The notes beneath the pieces are model-generated. The model ran no database searches. It saw only the letters and a program-made list of their open reading frames with translations, and was not told the origin of the DNA. Below, piece by piece: positions 54,313 to 64,000 of a stretch of DNA of 64,000 bases (the stretch's first letter is position 1; every line of letters starts with the position of its first letter). This DNA comes from Flavobacteriales bacterium (GTDB lineage Bacteria; Bacteroidota; Bacteroidia; Flavobacteriales_F; PHOS-HE28), in NCBI GenBank assembly GCA_016788205.1, contig JAEUTA010000003.1:1-64000 (forward strand), written 5' to 3'. A program made the position numbers and the translations under genes.

Positions 54313-55262
54313 AACGCAGCGCTCACGATCTGGCGCACGGCGTCGCTCTTGCCCATCGTGTAGAAATGCACACAGGGTACCCCTTTGGCGATGAGCTCCT
54401 TGGTTTGCTGCACGCTCCACTCGACACCCAGTCTTTTCACTTCTGCATCCGTCTTGCACTTCACCAGTTCGCTGGCCAGCGGTTGGGGCAGGTCGATGGA
54501 GAAGGTTTTGGGGATGAAGGCGATATGCTTCATCGTGGTCAAGGGCTTCAGTCCGGGGATGATGGGCACATTGATGCCTTCGGCGCGGCATAGCTCCACG
54601 AAGCGGAAGAATTTGGCGTTGTCGAAGAACATCTGTGTAACGAGATAATCCGCTCCAGCGTCCACCTTCTGCTTCAGGTAGGCGATGTCCGTGGCCAGAT
54701 TCAGCGCTTCCAGGTGTTTCTCCGGATAACAGGCCGCCCCGATGCACAGGTCCGTGGGAGCTGCCTCCTGTTCTTCTTCGTAGAGGTACTTCCCTCTGTT
54801 CAGGCCGGAGATCTGGCGGATGAGGTCCGTGGCATGGACATGTCCATCGCGTTCCGGGATGAAGGCAGGTTCGCTCTTGATCGCATCGCCCCGCAAGGCC
54901 AGCACGTTGTCGATACCGAGGAAGTTGAGTTCGATCAGTGCGTCCTCAGTGTCCTCCTTGGTGAAACCACCGCAGATGAGGTGCGGTACGGTGTCGATGT
55001 TGTACTTGGCCTTGATCATGGCGCAGATGCCCACGGTGCCCGGCCTTTTGCGGATACGGATCTTCTGGAGCAGGCCCTGGCCACGCTCTTTGTACAGCAC
55101 CTCCTCGCGGTGGTACGTCACATTGATGAAGCTGGGTTTGAACTCGAGCAGTGGGTCTATCCCCTCGTAAATGGAATTGATGTCCTTGCCTTTGAGCGGA
55201 GGCAGGATCTCGAAAGAAAGCAGCGTGCGGTCGGCCTGGCGGAGATGTTCAATGACCTTCAT
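54309..55262 (-). CDS. metF: Methylenetetrahydrofolate reductase [NAD(P)H]
   Basis: Reduces 5,10-methylene-THF to 5-methyl-THF for methionine synthesis; FAD-binding TIM barrel of 317 residues. RTLLSFEILPPLKGKD has the catalytic Glu (usually PPK), followed by PSFINVTYH, NVLALRGD, ADYLVTQMFFDNAKFFRF and VPIIPGLKPLT. The start is ATG 55262 (MKVIEHLRQADRT); the extension to 55319 crosses a terminator hairpin and is rejected. A TACTTTCG box at 55281-55288 is in place. Confidence 0.96.
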   Translation of the reverse strand: MKVIEHLRQADRTLLSFEILPPLKGKDINSIYEGIDPLLEFKPSFINVTYHREEVLYKERGQGLLQKIRIRKRPGTVGICAMIKAKYNIDTVPHLICGGFTKEDTEDALIELNFLGIDNVLALRGDAIKSEPAFIPERDGHVHATDLIRQISGLNRGKYLYEEEQEAAPTDLCIGAACYPEKHLEALNLATDIAYLKQKVDAGADYLVTQMFFDNAKFFRFVELCRAEGINVPIIPGLKPLTTMKHIAFIPKTFSIDLPQPLASELVKCKTDAEVKRLGVEWSVQQTKELIAKGVPCVHFYTMGKSDAVRQIVSAAF

Positions 55263-55280
55263 GGAAGCGATGGAAGGGTG

Positions 55281-55288
55281 CGAAAGTA
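55281..55288 (-). promoter_or_regulatory. Putative metF promoter -7 box
   Basis: TACTTTCG on the minus strand, 18 bases before the metF ATG and directly against the terminator of the gene upstream. No -33 TTG is visible because the hairpin fills that position. Confidence 0.4.
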
Positions 55289-55289
55289 G

Positions 55290-55315
55290 AAAGGCCCCGC
55301 CAGCGCGGAGCCTTT
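55290..55315 (-). terminator. Hairpin terminator after the first CHU_C paralogue
   Basis: On the minus strand AAAGGC-T-CCGC pairs with GCGG-G-GCCTTT around a 4-base loop (one mismatch), followed by CTACTTTC. It begins 22 bases below the stop at 55338 and lies before metF. Confidence 0.72.
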
Positions 55316-55337
55316 CCATATGCTCTGTGGCCGTATG

Positions 55338-57875
55338 CTACCGGAGGATGGTCACGTGGCCGGTGTACTCCTTGCCATCATCCTCCGTGCGGAACACGTA
55401 GTAATATGTGCCATCGGGTACGTCGGCGGCGCGCCAGGTGTTGCGGTAGTTCTTGGTGCCGTACACCTCCTTGCCCCAGCGGTTGTAGACGGAGAGGGTG
55501 TTGGTGTAATACTGGCCGTTCTCGATCACGAAATACTCGTTGTTCGCATCACCGTTCGGGGTGAACACGTTGGGTATGATGATGGACTCCGGTAGGATCG
55601 TGAAATTATACACCGTGGAATCCTGGCATCCGTCCGCAGCCGTGATGGTGAGCACGATGCCGTAAGAGCCCGGGGCCATGAACGTGTAGCTCGTATTCGC
55701 GCCGGACGCGCCTTGACCGGGAATGCCGAAGTACCAATCATAGACCGTCAATGGAGAGCCGTTGCCCTGAGAGCCGCTGCCGTTGAAGTTGACCGTGGCA
55801 CCGATGCCCTGTGGCGAACTAACGCTGGGCACGATCGAGGCATCGGGAGCGCTGCCCACGGTGACCACGAACGGGGCCGATGTGCCAGAGCAGCCGTTCT
55901 CCGTGGCCACTACGCTGTACGACCCCGTACCTACCGTAATGGTCGGTGACTGGCTTCCGTTGGACCAGTTGTACGAACCGTATTGTTCCAACGTGGACAA
56001 GGTAGCCGGCGCACCGCCGCAACTGAAACCAGGACCCGTGATCACCGGAGCTGGCGTAGGCACTTGACTTACCACGAAGGGCTCGGACTCCAAGCTGCAA
56101 TCTCCGGAGAAGACCGTTACGGTGTAGGTGCCCGGGGTCGCACTGATGTTCTGGCCTTGGAAGCCGTTGCTCCACTCGTAGGACGTATATCCCGCAGGAC
56201 CGCTGAGCTGTGTGACGGTTCCCTCGCAGATCTCATCATCTCCGAGGATGTTGAGAGGGGAAGGAATGCCAGGCAGAACGGTGATCACCATCGAGGTGTC
56301 GTACGTGCACCCGAAGTCGTCCGTGATAGAAAAGATATAGTTGAACGAACCCTCGGCGATGGGGGTAGCGGTGGCGAGCAACGGGTTCTGGGGGTCTATG
56401 GCGACACCGGGGCCAGTCCAAATAGCTGAATCCGGGCTGCTAACGCCGAGCACGGGCTCAAAGGAAACCAGGTCCGGATACAACTCCGGTGCGAACGTGA
56501 TACCCCAGGAACAGATGAAACCATCATCAATGCCTTGGTTGTCGATCACGATGAAGGACCATGTGCCGTTCAAGGGGCAGCCCACCAACTGGCTCAGGGG
56601 TTGTTCGCTCTGATAGTCTCCGGGCGCCAGCATCTGATAGCCCGGGTCTAGAACGGAAGGAAGCACGTTCTCCGTGGTGCCACCAGCGGCAGAGGAACTG
56701 AACGTGCCGTTGGTGGCGTTCGGCGTCCAGCAGTAGTCCAAGCAGTTCCCCGGCACGGGTGGCACTTCTTCGGTATCCAAGGCATCCCCGATGAACGTCC
56801 CACCACCGGACCCCACTCCGTCATAATCCACCATGAACGCCTGCGAGCCGTTCGGACATTCGATCAGAATATCCAGGTCACCCATGAATGAGTGCTCCAT
56901 GCTAACGCAAATGGAACTGAGTTGCTCCACGCTTTGCAACGAGCTTCCCGGCTGGAATCCGGTGAAGGTGACTTCAGAAACGAAAGGAGTGTTCAATTCA
57001 TCGGGGAGATAGACGCCCGAACCCAGATCGATGATGGGTGCCCCGGACCATTGAACCGGCTCAACGCCAATAGCGCTCAACGGAACGGACTCGCCCAAAC
57101 AGATGGTCACCGGGTCCAGCACTAACGCCGAGAAGTCGGGGGGCGTACCTACCAGGACCTGCAGATCGATGGCGTTCGTGCTTTCGCATTGCTCGGTGGA
57201 ATTGTCCGTCAGCAACAGGCGAACAGTATATGCCCCGGGCGCTTCATAAGCATGGGTCACCACCGCTCCGCTCAGCGAGTCCACCGTGCCATCAACGAAG
57301 TTCCACCGATACTCCGCAATGCTATTGCCACCGGAAGAAGTGGAGCCGGAGGCATCGAAGGTTATGGGCTCTCCCATGCAAACCATCGCCGGGGAGGCTT
57401 GGCTCATGGTGGCCACCGCTATCGGCGGTTCGCACGGAACGTAGCAGGAGATATTCCCAACGAAAGAGCCACCAGCGCTGGCAGCATCACTCACGAATCG
57501 GAGCGTAACACATCCTGTCGCGCTGCCGAAAGGGACCACCACGGGAGAACCTGCCGTATTCACGTTCAGCGTTATCAAGAGTGGATCGGCGGTGCTGGTG
57601 CCGTTATAGACTTCCATGAAGTCGTTGTTATCCACCTCGAACGTGGACCAATCAATGCGAATGGCTGATCCGGGAGCGTCCGGGCAGAGGACAAGTGTTA
57701 TGTCCTCTCCGACACCATATCCAGGGCCTCCTTCACCACCACTGTCCACCAAGGTCCCGCTGCACGCAGCGACACCCCCGTCGATGATGTTGATGACTTG
57801 CGCTGTGGACAACTGCCAGCACATTGCTCCGATCGCGAAAAGGATCGGCTTCCGAATGGTCTTGAAGATGGTCAT
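55338..57875 (-). CDS. Large secreted CHU_C protein with CUB-, PKD- and P-domain-like modules, copy A
   Basis: An 845-residue protein. Residues 1-25 are a signal peptide ending CWQLSTAQ. Next comes a CUB-like module (GGVAACSGTLVDSGGEGGPG, IRIDWSTFEVDNNDFMEVY), a PKD domain near 150-240, and a proprotein-convertase P-domain-like part (SICVSMEHSFMGDLDILIEC, GTWSFIVIDNQGIDDGF). Ig-like repeats with SNGSQSPTITVGTGSYSV follow, then a further PKD part and a CHU_C domain (IIIPNVFTPNGDANNEYFVI ... DGTYYYVFRTEDDG) for type IX secretion. It is clearly paralogous along its whole length to the next gene upstream (58052-60529). A TATTTTCG box precedes its ATG. Confidence 0.92.
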   Translation of the reverse strand: MTIFKTIRKPILFAIGAMCWQLSTAQVINIIDGGVAACSGTLVDSGGEGGPGYGVGEDITLVLCPDAPGSAIRIDWSTFEVDNNDFMEVYNGTSTADPLLITLNVNTAGSPVVVPFGSATGCVTLRFVSDAASAGGSFVGNISCYVPCEPPIAVATMSQASPAMVCMGEPITFDASGSTSSGGNSIAEYRWNFVDGTVDSLSGAVVTHAYEAPGAYTVRLLLTDNSTEQCESTNAIDLQVLVGTPPDFSALVLDPVTICLGESVPLSAIGVEPVQWSGAPIIDLGSGVYLPDELNTPFVSEVTFTGFQPGSSLQSVEQLSSICVSMEHSFMGDLDILIECPNGSQAFMVDYDGVGSGGGTFIGDALDTEEVPPVPGNCLDYCWTPNATNGTFSSSAAGGTTENVLPSVLDPGYQMLAPGDYQSEQPLSQLVGCPLNGTWSFIVIDNQGIDDGFICSWGITFAPELYPDLVSFEPVLGVSSPDSAIWTGPGVAIDPQNPLLATATPIAEGSFNYIFSITDDFGCTYDTSMVITVLPGIPSPLNILGDDEICEGTVTQLSGPAGYTSYEWSNGFQGQNISATPGTYTVTVFSGDCSLESEPFVVSQVPTPAPVITGPGFSCGGAPATLSTLEQYGSYNWSNGSQSPTITVGTGSYSVVATENGCSGTSAPFVVTVGSAPDASIVPSVSSPQGIGATVNFNGSGSQGNGSPLTVYDWYFGIPGQGASGANTSYTFMAPGSYGIVLTITAADGCQDSTVYNFTILPESIIIPNVFTPNGDANNEYFVIENGQYYTNTLSVYNRWGKEVYGTKNYRNTWRAADVPDGTYYYVFRTEDDGKEYTGHVTILR

Positions 57876-57913
57876 GTTCCTAGGTCAGTTGGTCAGCCTG
57901 ATCGGGAAAGCGC

Positions 57914-57921
57914 CGAAAATA
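57914..57921 (-). promoter_or_regulatory. Putative promoter -7 box of CHU_C copy A
   Basis: TATTTTCG on the minus strand (TAnnTTCG), 38 bases before the ATG at 57875. The 176-base gap to copy B holds no hairpin terminator I can see. Confidence 0.4.
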
Positions 57922-58051
57922 CGGCTGATACCCGTTCGTCCAAGGTCAATTTTAACGGATCGTCGGGAGGTTGTGGCCATTGTACTTACCAACTGGAGAA
58001 GCTGCTACTAAGCGGAACTGCTGCTGGGGGAAAGGTCTGGCAAGTAGGGCG

Positions 58052-60529
58052 TTACCGTAGGATCGTCACGTGTCCTGTGTACTCCATACCGTCCATACGG
58101 GTCTTGAACACGTAATAGTAGGTTCCGTCGGGCACGTCTATGGCACGCCAGGTATTGCGGTAGTTGTTGCTAGCATAGATCTCTTGCCCCCAACGATTGA
58201 AGATGGACAATGAGTTCTCGTAATACTGACCATTCTGGATCACGAAGTACTCGTTATTGGTATCACCGTTCGGGGTGAAGACGTTCGGGATATCGATCGG
58301 CTCCGCGATGATGATGTACTGCTGCGAGGTCACATCCTGGCAACCATCAGCGGCCGTAACGGTGAGGGTAATGGTGTGCGTGCCAGGCGTCGTGAACAGG
58401 TAGGAAGGCGAAGGAGAGCTACTCTGGCTCAGGTTGCCGAACTGCCAGGCCCATTCCGTGATGGGAGAACCATTTCCGGTGGAGGCATCGGAGAAAATGG
58501 CCGTGGTACCCAAGCCTTGGGGCGAGGGTGGGGCGATCGTGAAGTCGGCTTCGGGGTCACTACCGACCGTTACGGAGAACGGACTGGAGGAGCCCACGCA
58601 ATTGGTGCCATTGGCCACCACGGTCACCGTGTACGTCCCGGTGCCCACCGCTACGGTCGGGTCGGTGCTTCCGGTGGACCATGTGTAAGAGGCATAGGTC
58701 TCGGTGGTGCTAAGGGTGGATGTGCCGGCACCGCATCCAACGGAGGGTCCGGTTATAACGGGGTCCGGGCTGGGCAACAGGCCAACGATGAAGGGCCCGG
58801 ATTCCAACGTGCAATCACCTAGACCAACGGTCACGGTGATCTCCCCGCCTTCCAACGTGCTTGTGCTTTGTCCAACGGCACCGGTGCTCCAGGTATATGT
58901 ATCGTAACCGTCCGGAGCGTTGAGGTATGCAGGCACACCCTCGCATACCAGTTCGTCGCCGGTGATCACGATGGGGCCGGGAACACCCGGGTTGACCGTG
59001 ATGGTGATGGTCGTGTCGTAGGTGCAACCGAAGTTATCCGTGACCGAGAATGTGTAGTCATGTACACCGACACCCATCGGGGTGGCAACACCGGCCAAGG
59101 GGTTGTTCGGATCCGGAACGTATCCATCACCCACCCAATGGGACGAATCCGGCGTGCTGACACCGAGGATCGGGGTGAACTCGGTCAGCTCTGGGAACAA
59201 AGCGGGGTTGAAGTTGATGTTCCAGTTGCAGATGAAGCCATTATCGCTTCCCCATAGATCCGTCACAGTGAAGGTCCAGGTGCCATTCAGGTCGCAGCCT
59301 ACCAAGGCGCTCATGGGGTTCAGGCTCTCGTAGGTGCCGGATGGGAGGGTTCCTTGTGCGTTGTCTTCCCAAGTGCCGTTCGTAGCCGTCGGGCTCCAGC
59401 AATAATTCCAACATACACCCTGTGCGTCGGGCTGCGAATCATCATCCACCGGCACCCCCAGGAACGTTCCTCCACCGTTCTGCTGGTGGAAGGTCACGCT
59501 TTGACCGCTGGGGCAGGTCATGGAGATCACCAGATCCCCGATGAACGAGTGCTCCATATCCACACAGATGGATTCCAGGTCAGAGATATCCGTGAGCGTT
59601 TGGCCCGGCTCGAACTGGGTGAAGGTCACCGACGTTGGGAAGGGAATACCCAACTCATCGGGTAGGAACACACCCCCGCCCAGATTGGGCTCGGGCAGTT
59701 CGGACCATTCCACTGGCGTCGGCACGGCCAACAGGTCCACAGATTCTCCTTCGCAGATCGTGGTGCTGGGCGTGGTGCCAGCGAAACTCGGCGTGGTGCT
59801 CACCAGGATCTGCAGATCGATCAGGTTCGTGTTCTGGCAACCATTGTCGTCCGTTACGGTCAACTGTACCACATACTCTCCGGGTTCAACGAACACGTGA
59901 GAAACGATGCTACCGCTAAGGCTGTCCAATTCCCCGTCCGCAAAGTCCCAGCGGAACTCTTCGATGGAGAAGCCTTCAGCTGCCGTGGAAGCCGTTGCGT
60001 TGAACTGCACGGTTTCGTTCTGGCAGGCGAGCAGCGGAACGGCGCTGCCGAAGGTGGCGTTGGCTACCGGGGGCTCGCACGGCTCAAAGCAGCTGATGGC
60101 CGCAGCGAACACGCCTGTTCCGGTCTCGTTGCTGGTGAAAACGAGCGTCAGGCAGCCGGACGTGTTCTCGAAACTCGCCGAAATGATCCCGGGCGAATTC
60201 GTGCCGCTCCACGTGCCGATCTCCGGTGCCGAGGTGGAGTTCCCATCGTAGATGGTCATCTTGTCCAACGGAGAAGCCCCGTCCGTAGAAAGGTTGAAGG
60301 TTATCCACTGCAACGAAATGGCCGGCCCCGTGCCGTCCGAACAGATCGTCAGGGTGTAGTTCTCGTTGTTGCTGTAGCCGGAAGCACCTTCGCCCCCGCT
60401 GTCCAGCAAAGCACCCGTGCAAGTGCTTACACCACCGTCCGCAATGGTGAAGAAGGTCTGCGCTTCCAACGAGAGCACAGAGATTACAAGTGCGGAGAGG
60501 AGGCTGAATGTCCGTTGATGCTTGAGCAT
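58052..60529 (-). CDS. Large secreted CHU_C protein with CUB-, PKD- and P-domain-like modules, copy B
   Basis: An 825-residue paralogue of copy A with the same module order: signal peptide (MLKHQRTFSLLSALVISVLS), CUB-like (GGVSTCTGALLDSGGEGASG), PKD (EEFRWDFADGELDSLSGSIV), P-domain-like (SICVDMEHSFIGDLVISMTC, GTWTFTVTDLWGSDNGF), Ig-like repeats (STGSTDPTVAVGTGTYTVTV), PKD (ITEWAWQFGNL) and CHU_C (DIPNVFTPNGDTNNEYFVIQ). The C-terminal 80 residues are nearly identical to copy A, apart from conservative changes. It lies 70 bases below the membrane protein gene at 60600, so it may belong to the same transcription unit as the ECF sigma gene. Ligand unknown. Confidence 0.92.
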   Translation of the reverse strand: MLKHQRTFSLLSALVISVLSLEAQTFFTIADGGVSTCTGALLDSGGEGASGYSNNENYTLTICSDGTGPAISLQWITFNLSTDGASPLDKMTIYDGNSTSAPEIGTWSGTNSPGIISASFENTSGCLTLVFTSNETGTGVFAAAISCFEPCEPPVANATFGSAVPLLACQNETVQFNATASTAAEGFSIEEFRWDFADGELDSLSGSIVSHVFVEPGEYVVQLTVTDDNGCQNTNLIDLQILVSTTPSFAGTTPSTTICEGESVDLLAVPTPVEWSELPEPNLGGGVFLPDELGIPFPTSVTFTQFEPGQTLTDISDLESICVDMEHSFIGDLVISMTCPSGQSVTFHQQNGGGTFLGVPVDDDSQPDAQGVCWNYCWSPTATNGTWEDNAQGTLPSGTYESLNPMSALVGCDLNGTWTFTVTDLWGSDNGFICNWNINFNPALFPELTEFTPILGVSTPDSSHWVGDGYVPDPNNPLAGVATPMGVGVHDYTFSVTDNFGCTYDTTITITVNPGVPGPIVITGDELVCEGVPAYLNAPDGYDTYTWSTGAVGQSTSTLEGGEITVTVGLGDCTLESGPFIVGLLPSPDPVITGPSVGCGAGTSTLSTTETYASYTWSTGSTDPTVAVGTGTYTVTVVANGTNCVGSSSPFSVTVGSDPEADFTIAPPSPQGLGTTAIFSDASTGNGSPITEWAWQFGNLSQSSSPSPSYLFTTPGTHTITLTVTAADGCQDVTSQQYIIIAEPIDIPNVFTPNGDTNNEYFVIQNGQYYENSLSIFNRWGQEIYASNNYRNTWRAIDVPDGTYYYVFKTRMDGMEYTGHVTILR

Positions 60530-60599
60530 GAGAACTACGTGTTCTGGTTTCGTGTGATCAAGAGCCCGCCGAGAGTCGGTCCCTTAAGCGATGTGTTCG

Positions 60600-61652
60600 T
60601 TAGTTGAGCCTGTTCCTATTGAGCCAGACTACTTTTCCTTCGGAGACGGTTCTGCCGTCCAAGGTGGAAGCCTCTACGGCGACCATGTACATGCCATCTT
60701 CACAGTTGGCTCCTGTCCAAGGTTCGCCGTTGTTGGTGCTGAAAACCAATGCGTTGGTCTTCAGTGAATAGATCCGCACCATCACGTTCTGGAAGCCATC
60801 CATGCCAACGGTGTAGGTATCATTCACCAGGTCACCATTGGGCGTGAAGGTGTTCGGCATGAACAGTTCCGGTAGCGGCTCGGTGAGTTCGTACACAGGA
60901 AGGTCCGTGTTGGACTGATTGTCCGAGACTGCGCTCGGCTCACGCTTGCCATTGGCAGCGGCTTTGTTCGCCGCACCTGGCTCGGGCTGCGCCGTGACCG
61001 GTCCTTGGATCACCTGTTCCGTAAGGTCAGTGATGATGTCGGAGACCAGCACTTCGCCCGTTCCATTTCCACTTGGGACCGCTTCCGAAGCGGGTGTGTC
61101 CTGTTCAGCTTCGCTCGGTGTTCCGCTGGAAGGAACGGATGAGGCGGAGAGGTCCCTCGATCGCGTCGGAGCCGTAACGGACGGAACTCGCTCCGCAGGG
61201 ATGCTGATGACTAAGGGCCGAGTGCGAACCTCCACTTCACGAGGTACGGCCAATGTTCGCTCTTCGAGAGGCGGTTGAGGAACGACCAACTCCTTTGTAA
61301 CAGCCACCGTTGTGGGGGCAGGCGCAACGCTATCACGCTGCCACAGCAGCACGCCTGTGGTAACCACAGCGGCAGCTACGCCAGCGGCGACCCAGCCCCA
61401 AGCGGAGCCTGCAACTCCAGCCCCGGCCGCTGGGTGCCCCAGCTGGCTGCTGATGTTACTCCATGCCGAAGGGTCCACAGGCACCTCGTGCTGGGCGAAT
61501 CGGTCGCGGAACAAGTCGTTCACTGCATCATTGGCCGGAGCAGCGACGGCCATCTGCTGCTGTATGCCCTGCCACACAGCGGGGTCCACCGGGGTCTCGT
61601 GACCTTGGAACCGCTGTTGGAACAAGCTATTGACACTATCCTTCATGTACAT
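60600..61652 (-). CDS. Putative anti-sigma membrane protein with periplasmic CHU_C domain
   Basis: A 350-residue protein overlapping the end of the ECF sigma gene by 17 bases (11 if translation starts at the ATG at 61646). The cytoplasmic N-terminus holds two copies of a 28-residue module: VNSLFQQRFQGHETPVDPAV (from about 7) and VNDLFRDRFAQHEVPVDPSA (from about 44), each ending in a Trp-containing helix. Similar N-termini occur in Bacteroidota proteins encoded after ECF sigma factors and are probably sigma-binding. A single helix spans about 84-104 (WGWVAAGVAAAVVTTGVLLW), a long Pro/Thr/Ser linker follows, and residues 261-350 form a CHU_C-type domain (LFMPNTFTPNGDLVNDTYTV). The pairing of an anti-sigma-like head with a T9SS-type domain is unusual. 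It could alternatively be a T9SS structural protein. Confidence 0.75.
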   Translation of the reverse strand: MYMKDSVNSLFQQRFQGHETPVDPAVWQGIQQQMAVAAPANDAVNDLFRDRFAQHEVPVDPSAWSNISSQLGHPAAGAGVAGSAWGWVAAGVAAAVVTTGVLLWQRDSVAPAPTTVAVTKELVVPQPPLEERTLAVPREVEVRTRPLVISIPAERVPSVTAPTRSRDLSASSVPSSGTPSEAEQDTPASEAVPSGNGTGEVLVSDIITDLTEQVIQGPVTAQPEPGAANKAAANGKREPSAVSDNQSNTDLPVYELTEPLPELFMPNTFTPNGDLVNDTYTVGMDGFQNVMVRIYSLKTNALVFSTNNGEPWTGANCEDGMYMVAVEASTLDGRTVSEGKVVWLNRNRLN

Positions 61653-62199
61653 GTCCGAATTGCGCCACCACCTCTTTTGGCAGCAGCTTGCGCAGGTAGG
61701 CCCGCGCTTTCATGAATTGCGATTTCGAGGTGTTCTCTGAAATACCGAGCATCTCCGCGATGTCCTTGTGCGGATAACCCTCGATGGCGAAGAGGTTGAA
61801 GACCGTGCGATAGCCGGTAGGAAGGGCCTGGATCAGGTCCATCAGCTCATCGGTGCTCATGCCACTGAGCACATGCTCATCTTCACTGTGCAGGTGCTCA
61901 GCATCGGTCAGGTCAAGGCTCTGATCGTACGGCTTGTTCCGGCGGATGTGGTCCAACGCCGTGTTCACCATGGTCCGCGCGATCCAACCGCCCAGCGGGC
62001 CCTCGCCACGGTAGTGGTCCATCTTCTGGAACACCTTCACGAAGCCATCCTGGAGGATGTCCTGGGCTTGGTCGCGGTTGTGGGCGTAGCGCATGCAGAT
62101 GCTCATCATTTTCCTGGCGTACTGCTGGTACAAGGCTTTCTGCGCCACGGGGTCCCCGTCCACACAACCTTTCACCAGCCGCTCGTCCGTCATGGTCAT
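61636..62199 (-). CDS. ECF-type RNA polymerase sigma factor
   Basis: An extracytoplasmic-function sigma factor of 187 residues (ATG 62199; 62193 and 62223 also possible). Region 2 has the core YARKMMSICMRYAHNRDQAQ with DILQDGFVKVFQKM (the -10 recognition helix) and region 4 has LPTGYRTVFNLFAIEGYPHK with IAEMLGISENTSKSQFMKAR (helix-turn-helix). No extra C-terminal domain is seen. Its stop lies within the next gene, a membrane protein with anti-sigma-like modules, so the two are probably a sigma/anti-sigma pair. A perfect TACCTTTG box precedes it. It is divergent from lepA. Confidence 0.93.
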   Translation of the reverse strand: MTMTDERLVKGCVDGDPVAQKALYQQYARKMMSICMRYAHNRDQAQDILQDGFVKVFQKMDHYRGEGPLGGWIARTMVNTALDHIRRNKPYDQSLDLTDAEHLHSEDEHVLSGMSTDELMDLIQALPTGYRTVFNLFAIEGYPHKDIAEMLGISENTSKSQFMKARAYLRKLLPKEVVAQFGHVHEG

Positions 62200-62261
62200 C
62201 CGGGTAGATGATGCGATCCGCATGTCCAAAGTTGCCTGAAGGCCCAACGCCTCGGCCTTTT

Positions 62262-62269
62262 CAAAGGTA
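62262..62269 (-). promoter_or_regulatory. Putative promoter -7 box of the ECF sigma gene
   Basis: TACCTTTG on the minus strand, a perfect TAnnTTTG match, about 62 bases before the ATG at 62199. It shows that the gene can be read by the primary sigma factor. Confidence 0.5.
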
Positions 62270-62300
62270 GGGCACGGCGGGTCCGGCGCCGATCTTGGGC

Positions 62301-62308
62301 TACCTTCG
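62301..62308 (+). promoter_or_regulatory. Putative lepA promoter -7 box
   Basis: TACCTTCG (TAnnTTCG), 34 bases before the lepA ATG. It is the same octamer as before accB. It lies 31 bases from the divergent sigma-gene box. Confidence 0.4.
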
Positions 62309-62342
62309 CAGCCCTTTCAGCCAGCCCTAGGTGGGCCAAGAC

Positions 62343-64000
<1,658 letters not shown>

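Overview
This is a GC-rich (by eye near 58-60%) chromosomal segment of a Bacteroidota bacterium, most likely Flavobacteriales or a close relative. The evidence is five secreted proteins ending in type IX secretion (T9SS) sorting domains (two type A-like, three type B/CHU_C), a 14-gene nuo operon with the short NuoG usual in this phylum, a Bacteroidota-style exbB-exbD-exbD-tonB-pstS-TPR cluster, and recurring promoter -7 boxes of the form TAnnTTTG or TAnnTTCG, the Bacteroidota type. I saw no rRNA, tRNA, insertion sequence, prophage or CRISPR array.

Layout. 1-2226: ileS, cut by the window start. 2300-5581: a secreted W/Y- and R/P-rich protein and an MBOAT/SGNH O-acylation pair. 5674-9297: a giant FG-GAP protein with a type A sorting domain. 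9412-10877: yceI and a pirin. 11193-17041: the TonB energising system (ExbB, two ExbD, TonB), then after a terminator a small membrane protein, a PstS-like lipoprotein and a TPR protein, ending in a UUCG-loop terminator. 17122-20006: an amino-acid permease and a dicarboxylate/amino-acid symporter. 20030-33683: the minus-strand nuoA-N operon (complex I), followed by a lower-GC gene with uracil-DNA-glycosylase-like features. 33787-36145: dxs and a STAS-like protein. 36214-41945: a small T9SS protein and three GT-C-like membrane glycosyltransferases. 41952-46881: the lipid cluster yceD-rpmF-plsX-fabH-accB-accC. 47053-48393: a Fic protein behind an AT-rich, repeat-bearing control region. 48400-50942: pepA and pdxA. 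51095-55262: a T9SS type B protein, ribE and metF. 55338-62199: two paralogous T9SS type B proteins downstream of an ECF sigma factor and an unusual membrane protein. 62343-64000: lepA, cut by the window end.

Most of the window is core metabolism: translation, complex I, isoprenoid, fatty acid, B6, riboflavin and folate genes. The parts most worth a second look are: the ECF sigma factor with a membrane partner that has a duplicated anti-sigma-like N-terminus and a CHU_C domain on its periplasmic side, beside two CHU_C secreted proteins; the operator-like array before the Fic gene; the perfect 20-base palindrome between exbB and exbD; and two dispersed CAGAGG-type repeats inside the lipid cluster. 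All calls come from reading the sequence and translations; no searches were run.
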